A stretch of 64,000 nt of DNA from assembly GCA_016195965.1 (NCBI GenBank), contig JACPYR010000030.1, positions 1 through 64,000 on the forward strand, in the 5' to 3' direction. The notes below the pieces were generated by a model. It was not told the origin of the DNA, did no database searches, and saw only the letters and a program-made list of their open reading frames with translations. Shown piece after piece: positions 54,677 to 64,000 of this stretch. Origin of the DNA: Nitrosomonadales bacterium. GTDB taxonomy: Bacteria; Pseudomonadota; Gammaproteobacteria; Burkholderiales; Gallionellaceae. The position numbers and the translations under genes are program-made. Position 1 is the stretch's first letter, and each line of letters begins with the position of its first letter.

Positions 54677-55162
54677 ATGTCTTTAGTGATGGATACGCTG
54701 CGTATTTCGACGATTACCGAAGAATTGAGCGATGCGGAAGTGGAAGTTATCCAGGGACTGTTCGAGGTGCAGGACTATAAGGCCGGCGAGATCATTGTCC
54801 AGCCGGGCGATAAGCAACCGGACAACTTGTATATCCTGGCACATGGCGACATCGAAGTGAAAATCGAGGGAGAAGGCGAGGAATCCATCATTCATGTGCT
54901 CAAGCCCGGCGACCTGGCAGGCATCATTACCTTTGTCGGCGGAGCCGCTTCGGATATCAGCGCGACGCTTTATGCGGTGGGCAAAACCAAGGTGCTGTGC
55001 CTGAAAAGAGCCGATTTCGAAAAGTTGATCAATTCCCATCCGATGATAGTCTACAAAGTGATGCGCGGCGTGGTGCGCAATGTGCACGGTATCGTGCGGC
55101 GCGTAAACAGCCAATCCGCAGAATTGAGCAATTACATCTACCGTACCCACGGCCGCTATTAA
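54677..55162 (+). CDS. Cyclic nucleotide-binding domain protein
   Basis: YKAGEIIVQPGDKQPDNLYILAHGDIEVK. Confidence 0.82.
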   Translation: MSLVMDTLRISTITEELSDAEVEVIQGLFEVQDYKAGEIIVQPGDKQPDNLYILAHGDIEVKIEGEGEESIIHVLKPGDLAGIITFVGGAASDISATLYAVGKTKVLCLKRADFEKLINSHPMIVYKVMRGVVRNVHGIVRRVNSQSAELSNYIYRTHGRY

Positions 55163-55171
55163 GGATTATTC

Positions 55172-56401
55172 ATGCCTGTCAATCTGCCCCCGCCCGTTGC
55201 GGAGCTGCTGTTGCCCGTTGCGGGCGTTTCTTTGGGTATCGCTGAAGCGAACATCAAGCGCGAGAAGCGCAAAGACTTGCTGGTAATGCAGCTGTCCGAG
55301 GGTGCGCGGGTAGCAGGAGTGTTCACCAAGAACCGTTTCTGTGCCGCTCCGGTGATCGTTGCGCGCGAACACCTCGCCCGAGGTTCTGGCATACGCGCGC
55401 TGCTGGTCAACACCGGCAATGCCAATGCGGGAACCGGCGAACAGGGCATGCAGGATGCGCGCAATACCTGCGCGGCGCTGGCAGGTTTGCTGGGCTGCAA
55501 GCCATCGCAGATATTGCCGTTCTCTACCGGCGTGATCATGGAGCCGCTGCCGGTGGCCAAGATCGCCGCCGGTTTGCCTGCCGCGGTTGCCAACATGCGC
55601 GCGGATAACTGGTCGGCTGCCGCGCAAGCGATCATGACCACCGACATCGTCGCCAAGGCGATATCCAGACAGGTGACGATAGATGGCGTGGCCGTCACCA
55701 TCACCGGCATCGCCAAAGGCTCAGGCATGATCCACCCGAACATGGCGACCATGCTCGGCTACATCGCCACCGATGCGGCGATCGCACAGCCGTTGCTGCA
55801 AGCGATGGTCAGCGAGGCTGCCAACCGTTCGTTCAACTGCATCACCGTGGATGGCGACACCTCCACCAACGATGCGCTGATGCTGATCGCAACCGGAAAA
55901 GCCGCGCTGGCGGAAATCAAGACCGCCGAAAGCCAGGCCGGCAAGGTGTTGCAGGCCACCATCAGCGAGGTCGCGATTTACCTGGCGCAAGCCATCGTGC
56001 GCGACGGCGAGGGAGCGACCAAGTTCATCACCGTGCAAGTCGAAGGCGGCAACAGCGAGGAAGAATGCAAGCAGATCGGCTACGCTATCGCGCGCTCGCC
56101 GCTGGTCAAGACCGCGTTCTTCGCTTCCGATCCCAACCTCGGGCGCATCCTCGCCGCGATCGGTTATGCGGGCGTTGCCGATCTGGATGTGGCAGCGCTC
56201 AAGCTGTATCTGGATGATGTGCTGGTCGCGGAGAACGGCGGGCGCGCCGCCAGCTATCGCGAGGAAGACGGTCAGCGCGTGATGCAGCAAAGCGACATCA
56301 CGATACGCGTGGTGCTGAACCGCGCTGCGGCAAGCGCCACGCTGTGGACGTGCGATTTCTCGTATGATTACGTGAAGATCAACGCCAGCTACCGGAGCTG
56401 A
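55172..56401 (+). CDS. argJ: Bifunctional ornithine acetyltransferase / N-acetylglutamate synthase ArgJ
   Basis: [37 protein letters not shown]. Confidence 0.96.
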   Translation: MPVNLPPPVAELLLPVAGVSLGIAEANIKREKRKDLLVMQLSEGARVAGVFTKNRFCAAPVIVAREHLARGSGIRALLVNTGNANAGTGEQGMQDARNTCAALAGLLGCKPSQILPFSTGVIMEPLPVAKIAAGLPAAVANMRADNWSAAAQAIMTTDIVAKAISRQVTIDGVAVTITGIAKGSGMIHPNMATMLGYIATDAAIAQPLLQAMVSEAANRSFNCITVDGDTSTNDALMLIATGKAALAEIKTAESQAGKVLQATISEVAIYLAQAIVRDGEGATKFITVQVEGGNSEEECKQIGYAIARSPLVKTAFFASDPNLGRILAAIGYAGVADLDVAALKLYLDDVLVAENGGRAASYREEDGQRVMQQSDITIRVVLNRAAASATLWTCDFSYDYVKINASYRS

Positions 56402-56434
56402 TGGTAGTTGGATTCATTTCAAAAATTACCATGT

Positions 56435-56519
56435 AAGCCACAGAGATCATAGCGTGCACCCAGGAAATCTGGTGCGGATTTGGTATTTCTCTGTGGTCTC
56501 TGTGTACTCTGTGGCTTAA
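56435..56519. repeat. CTCTGTG-type inverted repeat between argJ and the DUF815 gene
   Basis: AAGCCACAGAGATC ... TTCTCTGTGGTCTCTGTGTACTCTGTGGCTTAA. Confidence 0.75.
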
Positions 56520-56531
56520 AGGTTTTGATCT

Positions 56532-57404
56532 ATGGATAAACTCGATCGCTTCCTCGACCGCGCCGACCGGCTGATGGAGAAACTGGAGCGCGTGCTGCCG
56601 AAGTCTGCGCTGCATGGCGCGCCGGACTGGGAGGCTGCCCATGCGTTCCGCTGGGAGCAGGGCAGGCTGGTTGCAGTGCCGCACCCTCATCGTATCCGCC
56701 TGGACGATTTGCTGGGCATCGACAAACAGAAACAGCTCATCGCGCAGAACACCAGGCAGTTTGTGCAAGGCCGCACGGCCAACAACGTGCTGTTGACCGG
56801 CGCGCGCGGCACCGGAAAATCCTCGCTGGTCAAGGCACTGCTCAACGAATACGCAGCCGAAGGATTGCGCGTGATCGAAGTTGGCAAGCCGGCATTGGCC
56901 GATCTGCCGCACATCATCGCTCAGGTGTCGGGCAGGCCGGAGCGCTTCATTCTGTATTGCGATGACCTGTCGTTCAACGCCGACGAGCCGGGCTACCAGG
57001 CGCTCAAGGCCGCACTCGACGGCTCGCTGGTGGCCTTTTCCGACAACCTGCTGATCTACGCCACTTCCAACCGCCGCCATTTGATGCCCGAATCCATGCA
57101 GGATAATCTGGCGACGAAATATGTCGGCGATGAAATCCATCCTGCGGAAAGCGTCGAAGAAAAAATTTCCCTGTCCGAGCGCTTCGGCTTGTGGGTATCG
57201 TTTTACCCTTTCGACCAGGATGAATATCTCGCCATCGTTGCGTATTGGTTGCGGCACTTCGGCTTGACAGGTGACGTGGATGAAAATACACGCCAGGCGG
57301 CGTTGCAATGGAGCATTCAACGCGGGTCACGCAGCGGCAGGGTGGGCTGGCAGTTTGCCAGGGACAGGGCAGGGAGAGCTAGTGTGCGTTGCACTGTTGA
57401 TTAA
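56532..57404 (+). CDS. DUF815-family AAA ATPase
   Basis: NVLLTGARGTGKSSLVKALLNEYA, FILYCDDLSFNADEPGYQALKAALDG. Confidence 0.9.
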   Translation: MDKLDRFLDRADRLMEKLERVLPKSALHGAPDWEAAHAFRWEQGRLVAVPHPHRIRLDDLLGIDKQKQLIAQNTRQFVQGRTANNVLLTGARGTGKSSLVKALLNEYAAEGLRVIEVGKPALADLPHIIAQVSGRPERFILYCDDLSFNADEPGYQALKAALDGSLVAFSDNLLIYATSNRRHLMPESMQDNLATKYVGDEIHPAESVEEKISLSERFGLWVSFYPFDQDEYLAIVAYWLRHFGLTGDVDENTRQAALQWSIQRGSRSGRVGWQFARDRAGRASVRCTVD

Positions 57405-57543
57405 ACTGAATGGAGTTATCGAGCAAGTCCTTTGTGGGAGCGGCTTTAGCCGCGAAACGGACAGTAAACTCGAGCGACCAATCGCGGCTAAAGCCGCTCC
57501 CACTGGAGAAGTTAAGTTCCAAACAGAATGCAACACCACTCTA
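57380..57543 (-). repeat. REPIN-like palindromic element, copy 3 (inverted relative to copies 1 and 2)
   Basis: TAGTGTGCGTTGCACTGTTGATTAAACT ... GGAGAAGTTAAGTTCCAAACAGAATGCAACACCACTCTA with both REP cores. Confidence 0.92.
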
Positions 57544-57672
57544 GCTTGGGTTAGCGCGTAATCCAACGAACCACAGGGCTATAGTCGTGCATTGTGTTGA
57601 TGGAACCTTCATGCAGCCCCGGAACGGGGAAGTCTCTTGCGTTCGTTCGAACGCGAAATTTATGCCGGCGGT

Positions 57673-58455
57673 TCAGGGCAGTCTGCCCGCCGCCACCATG
57701 CGGTTAATCAAAATATTGGGTGATATCCAGACCACGATATCGTCAAATTCCCCATTGGGAGCTGTGCCAGGTGTTGGGATATGGCTGACGAAAATACGGT
57801 CATTGTCGGCGCTGTTGGGATTAGGATTCTCCGCTTCATCAAGGCCAGTTCCACCATAGCCGCCGTTCTTGCCTGTCGAATAGATAACGGCCGGCACGCC
57901 TGGGCTGGCAGTGAGTGAGGAGTTCGCGGCCGAGCAACTGGTGGTGCTGGTGCTGGCTGCCGAACATACCAGCAAGTTGGGCGCGAGATTCGACAGCCCG
58001 GCAGTTTTTATGCCGCCCGCAGTAGTGAAGACGTTGTTAAGGGCGGGGCTGGCGCTATTCCAAGAGGTCACCGCATAATGCATGCGGTTGCCCCACGAAT
58101 CTATGGCAAAGCCTGAGCTGCCCGTGCCCGCAAGTCCCAGTGTTGCTGCGGGTACAAAGCCGTCGTAAAAGTGGTTGCAGTTGCCGCCTCCGAGCGGGTC
58201 TTCTTCGCCATTGCTGGTCGCCGAAGCAGGGCAGGGCAGCCGCCCATTGATGATGGCGTAGCCAAGCAGGGCTTGCTGGATTTCCTCCAGTTGTTGGCGC
58301 GTTTCGTTCATGCGCTTCTGTTCTACCTGGCCGGAGAGAGTGGGGACTAGTCCTCCCAGTAGCAGTGCCACGATGAACAGCACGATGGCCATCTCGATCA
58401 GCGAGAATCCTGCGGTGCGGGGAGGTGTCACAGGGATGGATTTCATGGAATGCAC
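57673..58455 (-). CDS. Type II/IV pseudopilin-like protein
   Basis: GFSLIEMAIVLFIVALLLGG prepilin site; GRLPCPASATSNGEEDP. Confidence 0.85.
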   Translation of the reverse strand: MHSMKSIPVTPPRTAGFSLIEMAIVLFIVALLLGGLVPTLSGQVEQKRMNETRQQLEEIQQALLGYAIINGRLPCPASATSNGEEDPLGGGNCNHFYDGFVPAATLGLAGTGSSGFAIDSWGNRMHYAVTSWNSASPALNNVFTTAGGIKTAGLSNLAPNLLVCSAASTSTTSCSAANSSLTASPGVPAVIYSTGKNGGYGGTGLDEAENPNPNSADNDRIFVSHIPTPGTAPNGEFDDIVVWISPNILINRMVAAGRLP

Positions 58456-59666
58456 TTTAGCAGGTCTGCGCCCGGGTTGTTAGCATCGAAGGCGGCAGAC
58501 CCGCTGAAGCTGCTCGATGCTGCGGTCGGTGTAGCAAAGGCGGCCAGGTTTGTCCCCTCGAGATAATTGGCGGAAGAGGATTTGTCGGCAACTGTCGCAC
58601 GGGTCTGGTCCGCGACTTTTTGCCCGCCAAAAATAAGTACGCGTGTGCAGGCGGTAGGTATTCCGTTGATGGTGATGAGCGCCGGCGTGGGTGCCGGCAG
58701 TTGGGTGAGCAGCAGCATTTCCTTCCAGTTGTCGCAGAAGGTCCGGTTGTCCGGGGTGCCGAGGCTGCTGCAAGCGACGTTCCCCGTGCCTTTGCTTGTG
58801 GTGGAGGGATTGACGTTCTGGAAGTACGGGTCATCCATCAACGCAGTTATTTGTGCGGAGAAATCGCTGCGCCGGATGATGGGGCGGAAAATGTCATCGA
58901 CGGTGACGGCCAGAAAGCGGTCATTGTAGTGGGGGGAGTTCGCCATCACGAATCGCTTGTTGTTGGTGTTGCTGGCGACACGTGAATTCGTGCTGCCGGT
59001 AAAATAATTGACCTCTCCGGAAACCGCATCAGCACTGTTGTAGGAGTCGAGGTAGTTGCGCGCATCGTAATTGCCCGCGCATTGCGTGTATGCCGGATCT
59101 GACAGTATGCGGTTTTGCCCGTCGATGGCTGGCCCGGGGGCGATGAGCAAAGCGACGGCATTGTTTGCGATGGCGCTGCCGTTCCCGTCGATGATGTCAA
59201 TCTGCCCAGAAGTGTCCCAGTTAAGCGGCGTGTTTGATTTTGGGGTGTTCTTGAAACGGCCGGAAACCGCGTACCATGCGCATTCTCCCTGGCCATCGCG
59301 CGGCGGCGAGATGCCCAGGGTTTTCCACGGTACTTTCCCGATTACTGAAAAATCCATGCTGTTGCCCGAGAAGTTCGGCGCGGAACTCCCTTCGGAAGGG
59401 GCCGGGCCGATCTTGAAACCCAGGTCGGGAAGTCGCAGATAACCTGCCGAGGTCAACGAGGTCGGGGAGATGGTATCGCCGATCAGCGCGTCCTTTGCTT
59501 GCGCCAGAGTATCTGCGGAGATTTGGTCGCGGGTGATTTTCAGCGCAGAAGAATTCAGCGAGTTGACCAGAATTACCATCGCGCCCATAACCAGAATCAC
59601 CAGCATCACCAGCAGCGCAATCCCGTACTGCTTGGTCATGCCTGGGCGATTTGGCAAAGGGCGCAT
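58443..59666 (-). CDS. GspK/PilX-like pseudopilin without Glu+5
   Basis: MTKQYGIALLVMLVILVMGAMVILVNSL N-terminus with a large extracellular domain. Confidence 0.65.
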   Translation of the reverse strand: MRPLPNRPGMTKQYGIALLVMLVILVMGAMVILVNSLNSSALKITRDQISADTLAQAKDALIGDTISPTSLTSAGYLRLPDLGFKIGPAPSEGSSAPNFSGNSMDFSVIGKVPWKTLGISPPRDGQGECAWYAVSGRFKNTPKSNTPLNWDTSGQIDIIDGNGSAIANNAVALLIAPGPAIDGQNRILSDPAYTQCAGNYDARNYLDSYNSADAVSGEVNYFTGSTNSRVASNTNNKRFVMANSPHYNDRFLAVTVDDIFRPIIRRSDFSAQITALMDDPYFQNVNPSTTSKGTGNVACSSLGTPDNRTFCDNWKEMLLLTQLPAPTPALITINGIPTACTRVLIFGGQKVADQTRATVADKSSSANYLEGTNLAAFATPTAASSSFSGSAAFDANNPGADLLKCIP

Positions 59667-59674
59667 GAATGAAT

Positions 59675-60028
59675 TTATTTACCCGCAGCATCCGGGGGAG
59701 TGGAAATTTTCTGACCGACTTTGATTCTGATGGGTTTGCTTTGCCCCGGCAGCGGAACCGACAGGCTCTCCGGCGACTTCTCATCGCTGCTCCCAATCAG
59801 CCTGGGCTTGCCGTTGATCCAGGCAGTGCGCGATCCGCCGTGTTTTTGCACGATGCCGTTGAGCAGCAGTCCGCTGTCGGGGTGATTTGATTTGGACTCG
59901 CGTGCAAGGCCTTGATCAAGCTGGGCGCGTTTTTCGGGAGTGAAAAATAATCTTCCCATCTCAGTCGCGCAAACGGGTATCGAATTCAATCCCATGGTCA
60001 ACAGGGCGATTAGGCAAGCATGTCTCAT
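59675..60028 (-). CDS. Small periplasmic pilus-assembly-like protein
   Basis: Signal peptide; GIVQKHGGSRTAWINGKPRL, reminiscent of MshK/PilP-type small proteins. Confidence 0.5.
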   Translation of the reverse strand: MRHACLIALLTMGLNSIPVCATEMGRLFFTPEKRAQLDQGLARESKSNHPDSGLLLNGIVQKHGGSRTAWINGKPRLIGSSDEKSPESLSVPLPGQSKPIRIKVGQKISTPPDAAGK

Positions 60029-60660
60029 GGCTGGGCATTCCTGTTCTTGAGGGTAATCCAACCGCCGCCGCACTCGGCCTTGATGTTGGTCGCGATCGCT
60101 GGAGTGTCATCGTCGTCGTCGTTGTCATCCTGGCTGTTGGCCGCGTTGCGTAGCAGCGTGCAGCCTTCGAGTTGATATTGTCCATTGATCTGGCTGCGCA
60201 ATGCGTTGAAAAAGTTCAACAGCTGCCCTTCATGCAGCAACTCGAATTGCAGCTTCATTTCGCTGTAATGGATATCGAAGTTGCCGCTGTCTACGGCGGG
60301 CTGCAGCGCATAGATTTTCTGCGGCGCAATGTGATAGCGAAAATCGATGACGATATTCCGCTGGCGGAGCTTCTCCAGCCCTTCTATCCAGCTCAGCCTG
60401 TGGTTGTCGCCGATGATGTTGCGCTCTTCCAATGCGCGGTAGTCCTGGGAGTAGGTCGCCAGATTTTCCTGATCCTGATGCGCTATTTGCAGACGGCTGT
60501 GCGCGTCATTCATCTGCTGTTGCGCGGCGAGAAAATCCAGCCGGGTATGATCGGCATACTGTTGGCTGCTATACAGCACGATGCTGCTCAAAATAACGGA
60601 AACGGAAATCGCCGTGAGGCTCCAGCGCAGCAAATGAAAATCGGAGCCGGAGAATTTCAT
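60025..60660 (-). CDS. PilO/GspM-like inner-membrane assembly protein
   Basis: Single N-terminal TM then coiled coil; position in the cluster. Confidence 0.5.
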   Translation of the reverse strand: MKFSGSDFHLLRWSLTAISVSVILSSIVLYSSQQYADHTRLDFLAAQQQMNDAHSRLQIAHQDQENLATYSQDYRALEERNIIGDNHRLSWIEGLEKLRQRNIVIDFRYHIAPQKIYALQPAVDSGNFDIHYSEMKLQFELLHEGQLLNFFNALRSQINGQYQLEGCTLLRNAANSQDDNDDDDDTPAIATNIKAECGGGWITLKNRNAQP

Positions 60661-62150
60661 GGCGATGGCACCCAGACCAGTTTCAAGGAAAATCCGAGCG
60701 CATTTTCACGCGCCTCGCGTTGATCGGCAAGACTGCCTGCCGGGCTGACGTCAAGAGGTTGGCCAAGAACAGTCGACCGGTAGCCGTGCTGGTTTAATTC
60801 GAGCTGAAAACGATCCAGGTACGTGAGTGCAGCGCGGTAATCATTGCTGAAATCATGCAAGTCTCCTTTCAGGATGACAACAGAGGGGGAGCCATAGACC
60901 AATTCACCGCTGGCCATAGGCTCGGCCTCATGCGCATGCCAGGTCAGGTCGTGCAACTCTATTTGCGGGAAATGATCAAGCGCTGTACTGATGGGCTTCA
61001 GGAATATTTGCGGGGCGGGAATGGCGTGTTCAAGTTTGCGTATAGCGGACACGCTGGCTTTCATGTCGTCGGACGGAACGAGTGTGTGAGGGAAATTCTG
61101 GGTGATTTGCTGTGCCTCTTTTATGATGCGTTGTGTCTGGGTGCGCAGCGTTTCAGTTTCAGTCGCATTGCCCGTGCTTTGCCAGAGATTGGCGGCAGCC
61201 CATAACAGGCTGGATAGCAATAGCATAGCGCTGCTCCAGTTGAGTGCGCGGCGCATTTTCCATAACGAGTAATAGCGGGTATGTTCGGCGTTGGCATAAT
61301 GCGTATGGGGGCGCTTTGAGGTCAGTTGGTGCAGAAATATTTGGCTGGCATCTGAATCGGTGAAGCGATAGTTAATCTTGAATTGTCTGCCTGCCTCTTC
61401 GATATCCGAAAAGTCGAAATGCATATCGGTGCTGTGGGATAATTTTTCACTGAGTACACTATGGTCGTTTGCATGACAGAGGATGCGGACATCGAGTGTT
61501 TGTCCTGGCGGGAGCAGGCTCAGGCTTTTTAAATACTGGTAGGTGCGGGCGAGTTCATTGACTACTGCATCCTGGAAGTTCAGGTCGGCATGAACCGGGG
61601 TCAATCTTGATATTTGCAGACGATGTTCGCTGAAATAAGTTTGGCGTAGCCCGGAAAGCTTTTCCCAGGAAATAAGCAACAGATGATTGGATGGGGAATT
61701 TTTTATCAAAGGAGCGCTGATCTGCGGTACCGAGTAAATTCCTGCAAGGGGAGTTTGCTGTTCCTTCATGATGTTCAACCAGGACGTGATCAGTGCCGGA
61801 TTGGTCAAGGCGGAGAACAGCATCTCATCGTCGCGTCGTCCGGTCAGCTGGCGCTGTAGCCGGGTGGCTTTGCGGAACGGGGTATTGCGGTAAAACTGGT
61901 CAAATTTTCGATTCAACAGGGCGGTGCGGCTGCTGCCGCTCAAGTGCGGGACAACTTCCAGGCGAAAGTCTTCTTCGATCAGATCGGCCAGCAGGAAGGT
62001 TGGATATTTTGCATCCAGCAAAAAGGACGCAAAATCTGTCAGGCCCTCGGCGGTATCAGTGAAGTCGCGCTGCAGGGCGATCCTGTCACCTGTCATGAGC
62101 TGGGCATGCAGGTGATTGGCGCTGAGGAATAGCAACAAAACGCGTTTCAT
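60657..62150 (-). CDS. PilM/N or GspL-like assembly platform protein
   Basis: Large cytoplasmic part, one TM at SSAMLLLSSLLWAAANLW, periplasmic tail; overlaps the downstream gene. Confidence 0.5.
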   Translation of the reverse strand: MKRVLLLFLSANHLHAQLMTGDRIALQRDFTDTAEGLTDFASFLLDAKYPTFLLADLIEEDFRLEVVPHLSGSSRTALLNRKFDQFYRNTPFRKATRLQRQLTGRRDDEMLFSALTNPALITSWLNIMKEQQTPLAGIYSVPQISAPLIKNSPSNHLLLISWEKLSGLRQTYFSEHRLQISRLTPVHADLNFQDAVVNELARTYQYLKSLSLLPPGQTLDVRILCHANDHSVLSEKLSHSTDMHFDFSDIEEAGRQFKINYRFTDSDASQIFLHQLTSKRPHTHYANAEHTRYYSLWKMRRALNWSSAMLLLSSLLWAAANLWQSTGNATETETLRTQTQRIIKEAQQITQNFPHTLVPSDDMKASVSAIRKLEHAIPAPQIFLKPISTALDHFPQIELHDLTWHAHEAEPMASGELVYGSPSVVILKGDLHDFSNDYRAALTYLDRFQLELNQHGYRSTVLGQPLDVSPAGSLADQREARENALGFSLKLVWVPSP

Positions 62151-63352
62151 CAGAATTTCACTTTGCCTATGATGTCGTAGATGGGGGATAGCACGGACAG
62201 CATAACCCAGCCCAGCAGCATTCCCAGCACGATGGTCATGGTAGGCTCGATCAAGACTTGGACTTTCTTGATGGAATCCTTAACGTCGCGGTCATAAAAG
62301 TAACTGACATTGAGCAGCGCCTTGTCCAGCGAGCCGGTGGCTTCGCCGACCTTGAGCATGCGTATCACCAAGGGCGGGAACATGCCCGTGTGCTGGAAGC
62401 TCTGGGTCAGGTTTTTCCCCGACTCGATTTCATGTGTGACATCATCCAGGCTCTTGGCGATAGCGCGGTTGCCGACTACATCGCGCGAGTTGGCGATGCA
62501 ATCGAGGATGCTGATGCCGGAGCTGTACATCATCGCGAAGGTGTTGGCGAAACGCGCCAAAATAATTTTGCGCAGAATGGGGCCGATGATCCATATGTTC
62601 AGTTTGAGTTGGTCGAATCTGTAGCGCATTCTGGGGCTGGAGGCCATGACCAGTTTGAGAGCGATAGGCAGGGCGATGGGAAGCGCGATCAAAACATACC
62701 AGTAACTGACAAAGAATGATGAGGTGGCAAGCAACATGCGCGTCTGTATGGGAATATTCTGTCCCATGCCCTGGATGAAGCCGACCAGTTGCGGAACCAG
62801 ATAAATCATCAGGAAGAATGTGATCGCGACTACGACGGTGCCGACGAAAGCGGGGTAGAGCAGGATGGTCTTGGTATGGGAGGCCATTTCATCCTGCCAT
62901 TTTAATGAGGCGGTGATGTGTTCAAACACCTCCGGCAGGCGTCCGCTTGCTTCACCGGCATGGGTCAGGCTGATGAAAATTTTATCGAATGCGTCGGGGT
63001 GCTGTACCATTGCCTCGGAAAGTTTCTTGCCCCCCTCAATTGTTTCGATCAGGTTGGTGATGATTTCACGGAAATGCGGGTCGCCCATCGAGTCGCGCAG
63101 GTCAGCCAGGCTTTCCAGCAGAGGCACATCGGCGCGGGTAAGCTGTTCGAGATTGAAGAAAAAGGTGATCAGTTCGGTGCGCTTGATTTTGCTATAGCCT
63201 AAACCAACTCTGCCGTCATCAATTTTGGCATCGATCAAATCCAGGCCGCCGCGTTTCAGGCGAAGTTCCAGATCAACTTGATTGGCTGCATCCTGCAGCC
63301 CCTTTTGGGTCTTGCCGTGATCATCGATTGCCCGGTAGGAATAAAGCGCCAT
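62150..63352 (-). CDS. Type II secretion / type IV pilus inner-membrane protein GspF/PilC
   Basis: ALYSYRAIDDHGKTQKG, LEQLTRADVPLLESLADLRD, EPTMTIVLGMLLGWVMLSVLSPIYDIIGKV. Confidence 0.93.
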   Translation of the reverse strand: MALYSYRAIDDHGKTQKGLQDAANQVDLELRLKRGGLDLIDAKIDDGRVGLGYSKIKRTELITFFFNLEQLTRADVPLLESLADLRDSMGDPHFREIITNLIETIEGGKKLSEAMVQHPDAFDKIFISLTHAGEASGRLPEVFEHITASLKWQDEMASHTKTILLYPAFVGTVVVAITFFLMIYLVPQLVGFIQGMGQNIPIQTRMLLATSSFFVSYWYVLIALPIALPIALKLVMASSPRMRYRFDQLKLNIWIIGPILRKIILARFANTFAMMYSSGISILDCIANSRDVVGNRAIAKSLDDVTHEIESGKNLTQSFQHTGMFPPLVIRMLKVGEATGSLDKALLNVSYFYDRDVKDSIKKVQVLIEPTMTIVLGMLLGWVMLSVLSPIYDIIGKVKF

Positions 63353-63363
63353 CCCAGTACTCC

Positions 63364-64000
63364 TTAACCTAGCCTGTCGGTCATGTCCACGATGCGGCCA
63401 ATTTCCGCAAGCGAGGTAATGCCCTGCTGGATGCGTCGGATGCCGTCCGTCGCCAAGGGGCGAAATCCTTTGGCGAGTGCCGCTTCCCTGATTTGGCGAG
63501 CGCTGGCGCGATGTGAAATCAGGTCATCCAGATCGTAATCCATCTTGAGCAATTCCATGATGGCCATGCGTCCTTTGTAGCCCTGATGGTTGCAGGATTC
63601 GCAGCCGGCGGCACGATACAGGGTGATGTCCTGTTGGGGCGAGAGGCCCAGCAGCTTGCGTTCCGACAAGTCAGGGGAATACGGATATTTGCACACGGTG
63701 CAGAGTATGCGCACGAGACGTTGTGCCACGATGCCGATGATGTTGCCCGCCATGATGTCAGGCTGGATGCCGATATCCAGCAGGCGCGGAATGGCTCCGA
63801 TAGCCGAGTTGGTGTGCAGCGTCGAATACACCTGATGTCCTGTCATCGCGGCGCGGAATGCCATTTCGGCGGTGGGATTGTCGCGGATCTCACCGACCAG
63901 AATTATGTCCGGATCCTGGCGCATCATGGAGCGGATGCCGTTGGCAAAATCCAGCTTGGCCGATTCGTTTACCGAAGTCTGACGGATCAGCGCGAGCGGG
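63364..64000 (-). CDS. GspE/PilB-type ATPase, C-terminal part (5' end outside the window)
   Basis: LRQDPDIILVGEIRDNPTAEMAFRAAMTGH; frame stays open to the window edge; C-terminal CxxC...CxxC zinc motif. Confidence 0.9.
   Translation of the reverse strand, partial: PLALIRQTSVNESAKLDFANGIRSMMRQDPDIILVGEIRDNPTAEMAFRAAMTGHQVYSTLHTNSAIGAIPRLLDIGIQPDIMAGNIIGIVAQRLVRILCTVCKYPYSPDLSERKLLGLSPQQDITLYRAAGCESCNHQGYKGRMAIMELLKMDYDLDDLISHRASARQIREAALAKGFRPLATDGIRRIQQGITSLAEIGRIVDMTDRLG

Overview
The window is about 64 kb of a Gram-negative, betaproteobacterial-type chromosome. Gene content suggests a Gallionellaceae/Nitrosomonadales-like organism, but that is inference. Most of it is dense housekeeping sequence: cysQ/cysC, a CDGSH protein, kup, an rnf/rsxABCDGE operon followed by nth, hup, an EAL/HDOD protein, mgtA, an orphan ParA, DAHP synthase with an MNT/HEPN pair, slmA, argB, dacC, dat-ybeD-lipB-lipA, RNase P RNA, the complete mraZ-to-lpxC division and cell-wall (dcw) cluster, secA, argJ, a DUF815 ATPase, and a minus-strand T2SS/type IV pilus-like cluster that runs off the right edge. 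No CRISPR array, prophage, tRNA or intact transposase was seen. The least explained layer is a set of short palindromic or dispersed repeats at gene boundaries. (i) There are three copies of a ~165-bp element: a REP-type hairpin pair inside outer terminal inverted repeats. One copy is itself split by a 141-bp MITE-like insertion with a TTAA target duplication. (ii) At least four repeat families supply stop codons or terminal codons to host genes (cysQ, rsxG, the 9669 ORF, a HicB remnant, the DUF815 ATPase). (iii) Repeat-like sequence is translated in frame inside murB and at the start of ddlB. (iv) A diverged partial duplicate of the murG 5' end is fused to an element also found between lipA and rnpB. 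A fourfold 10-bp MraZ-box array overlaps the mraZ leader. All functional calls come from reading the protein sequences; no database search was run.
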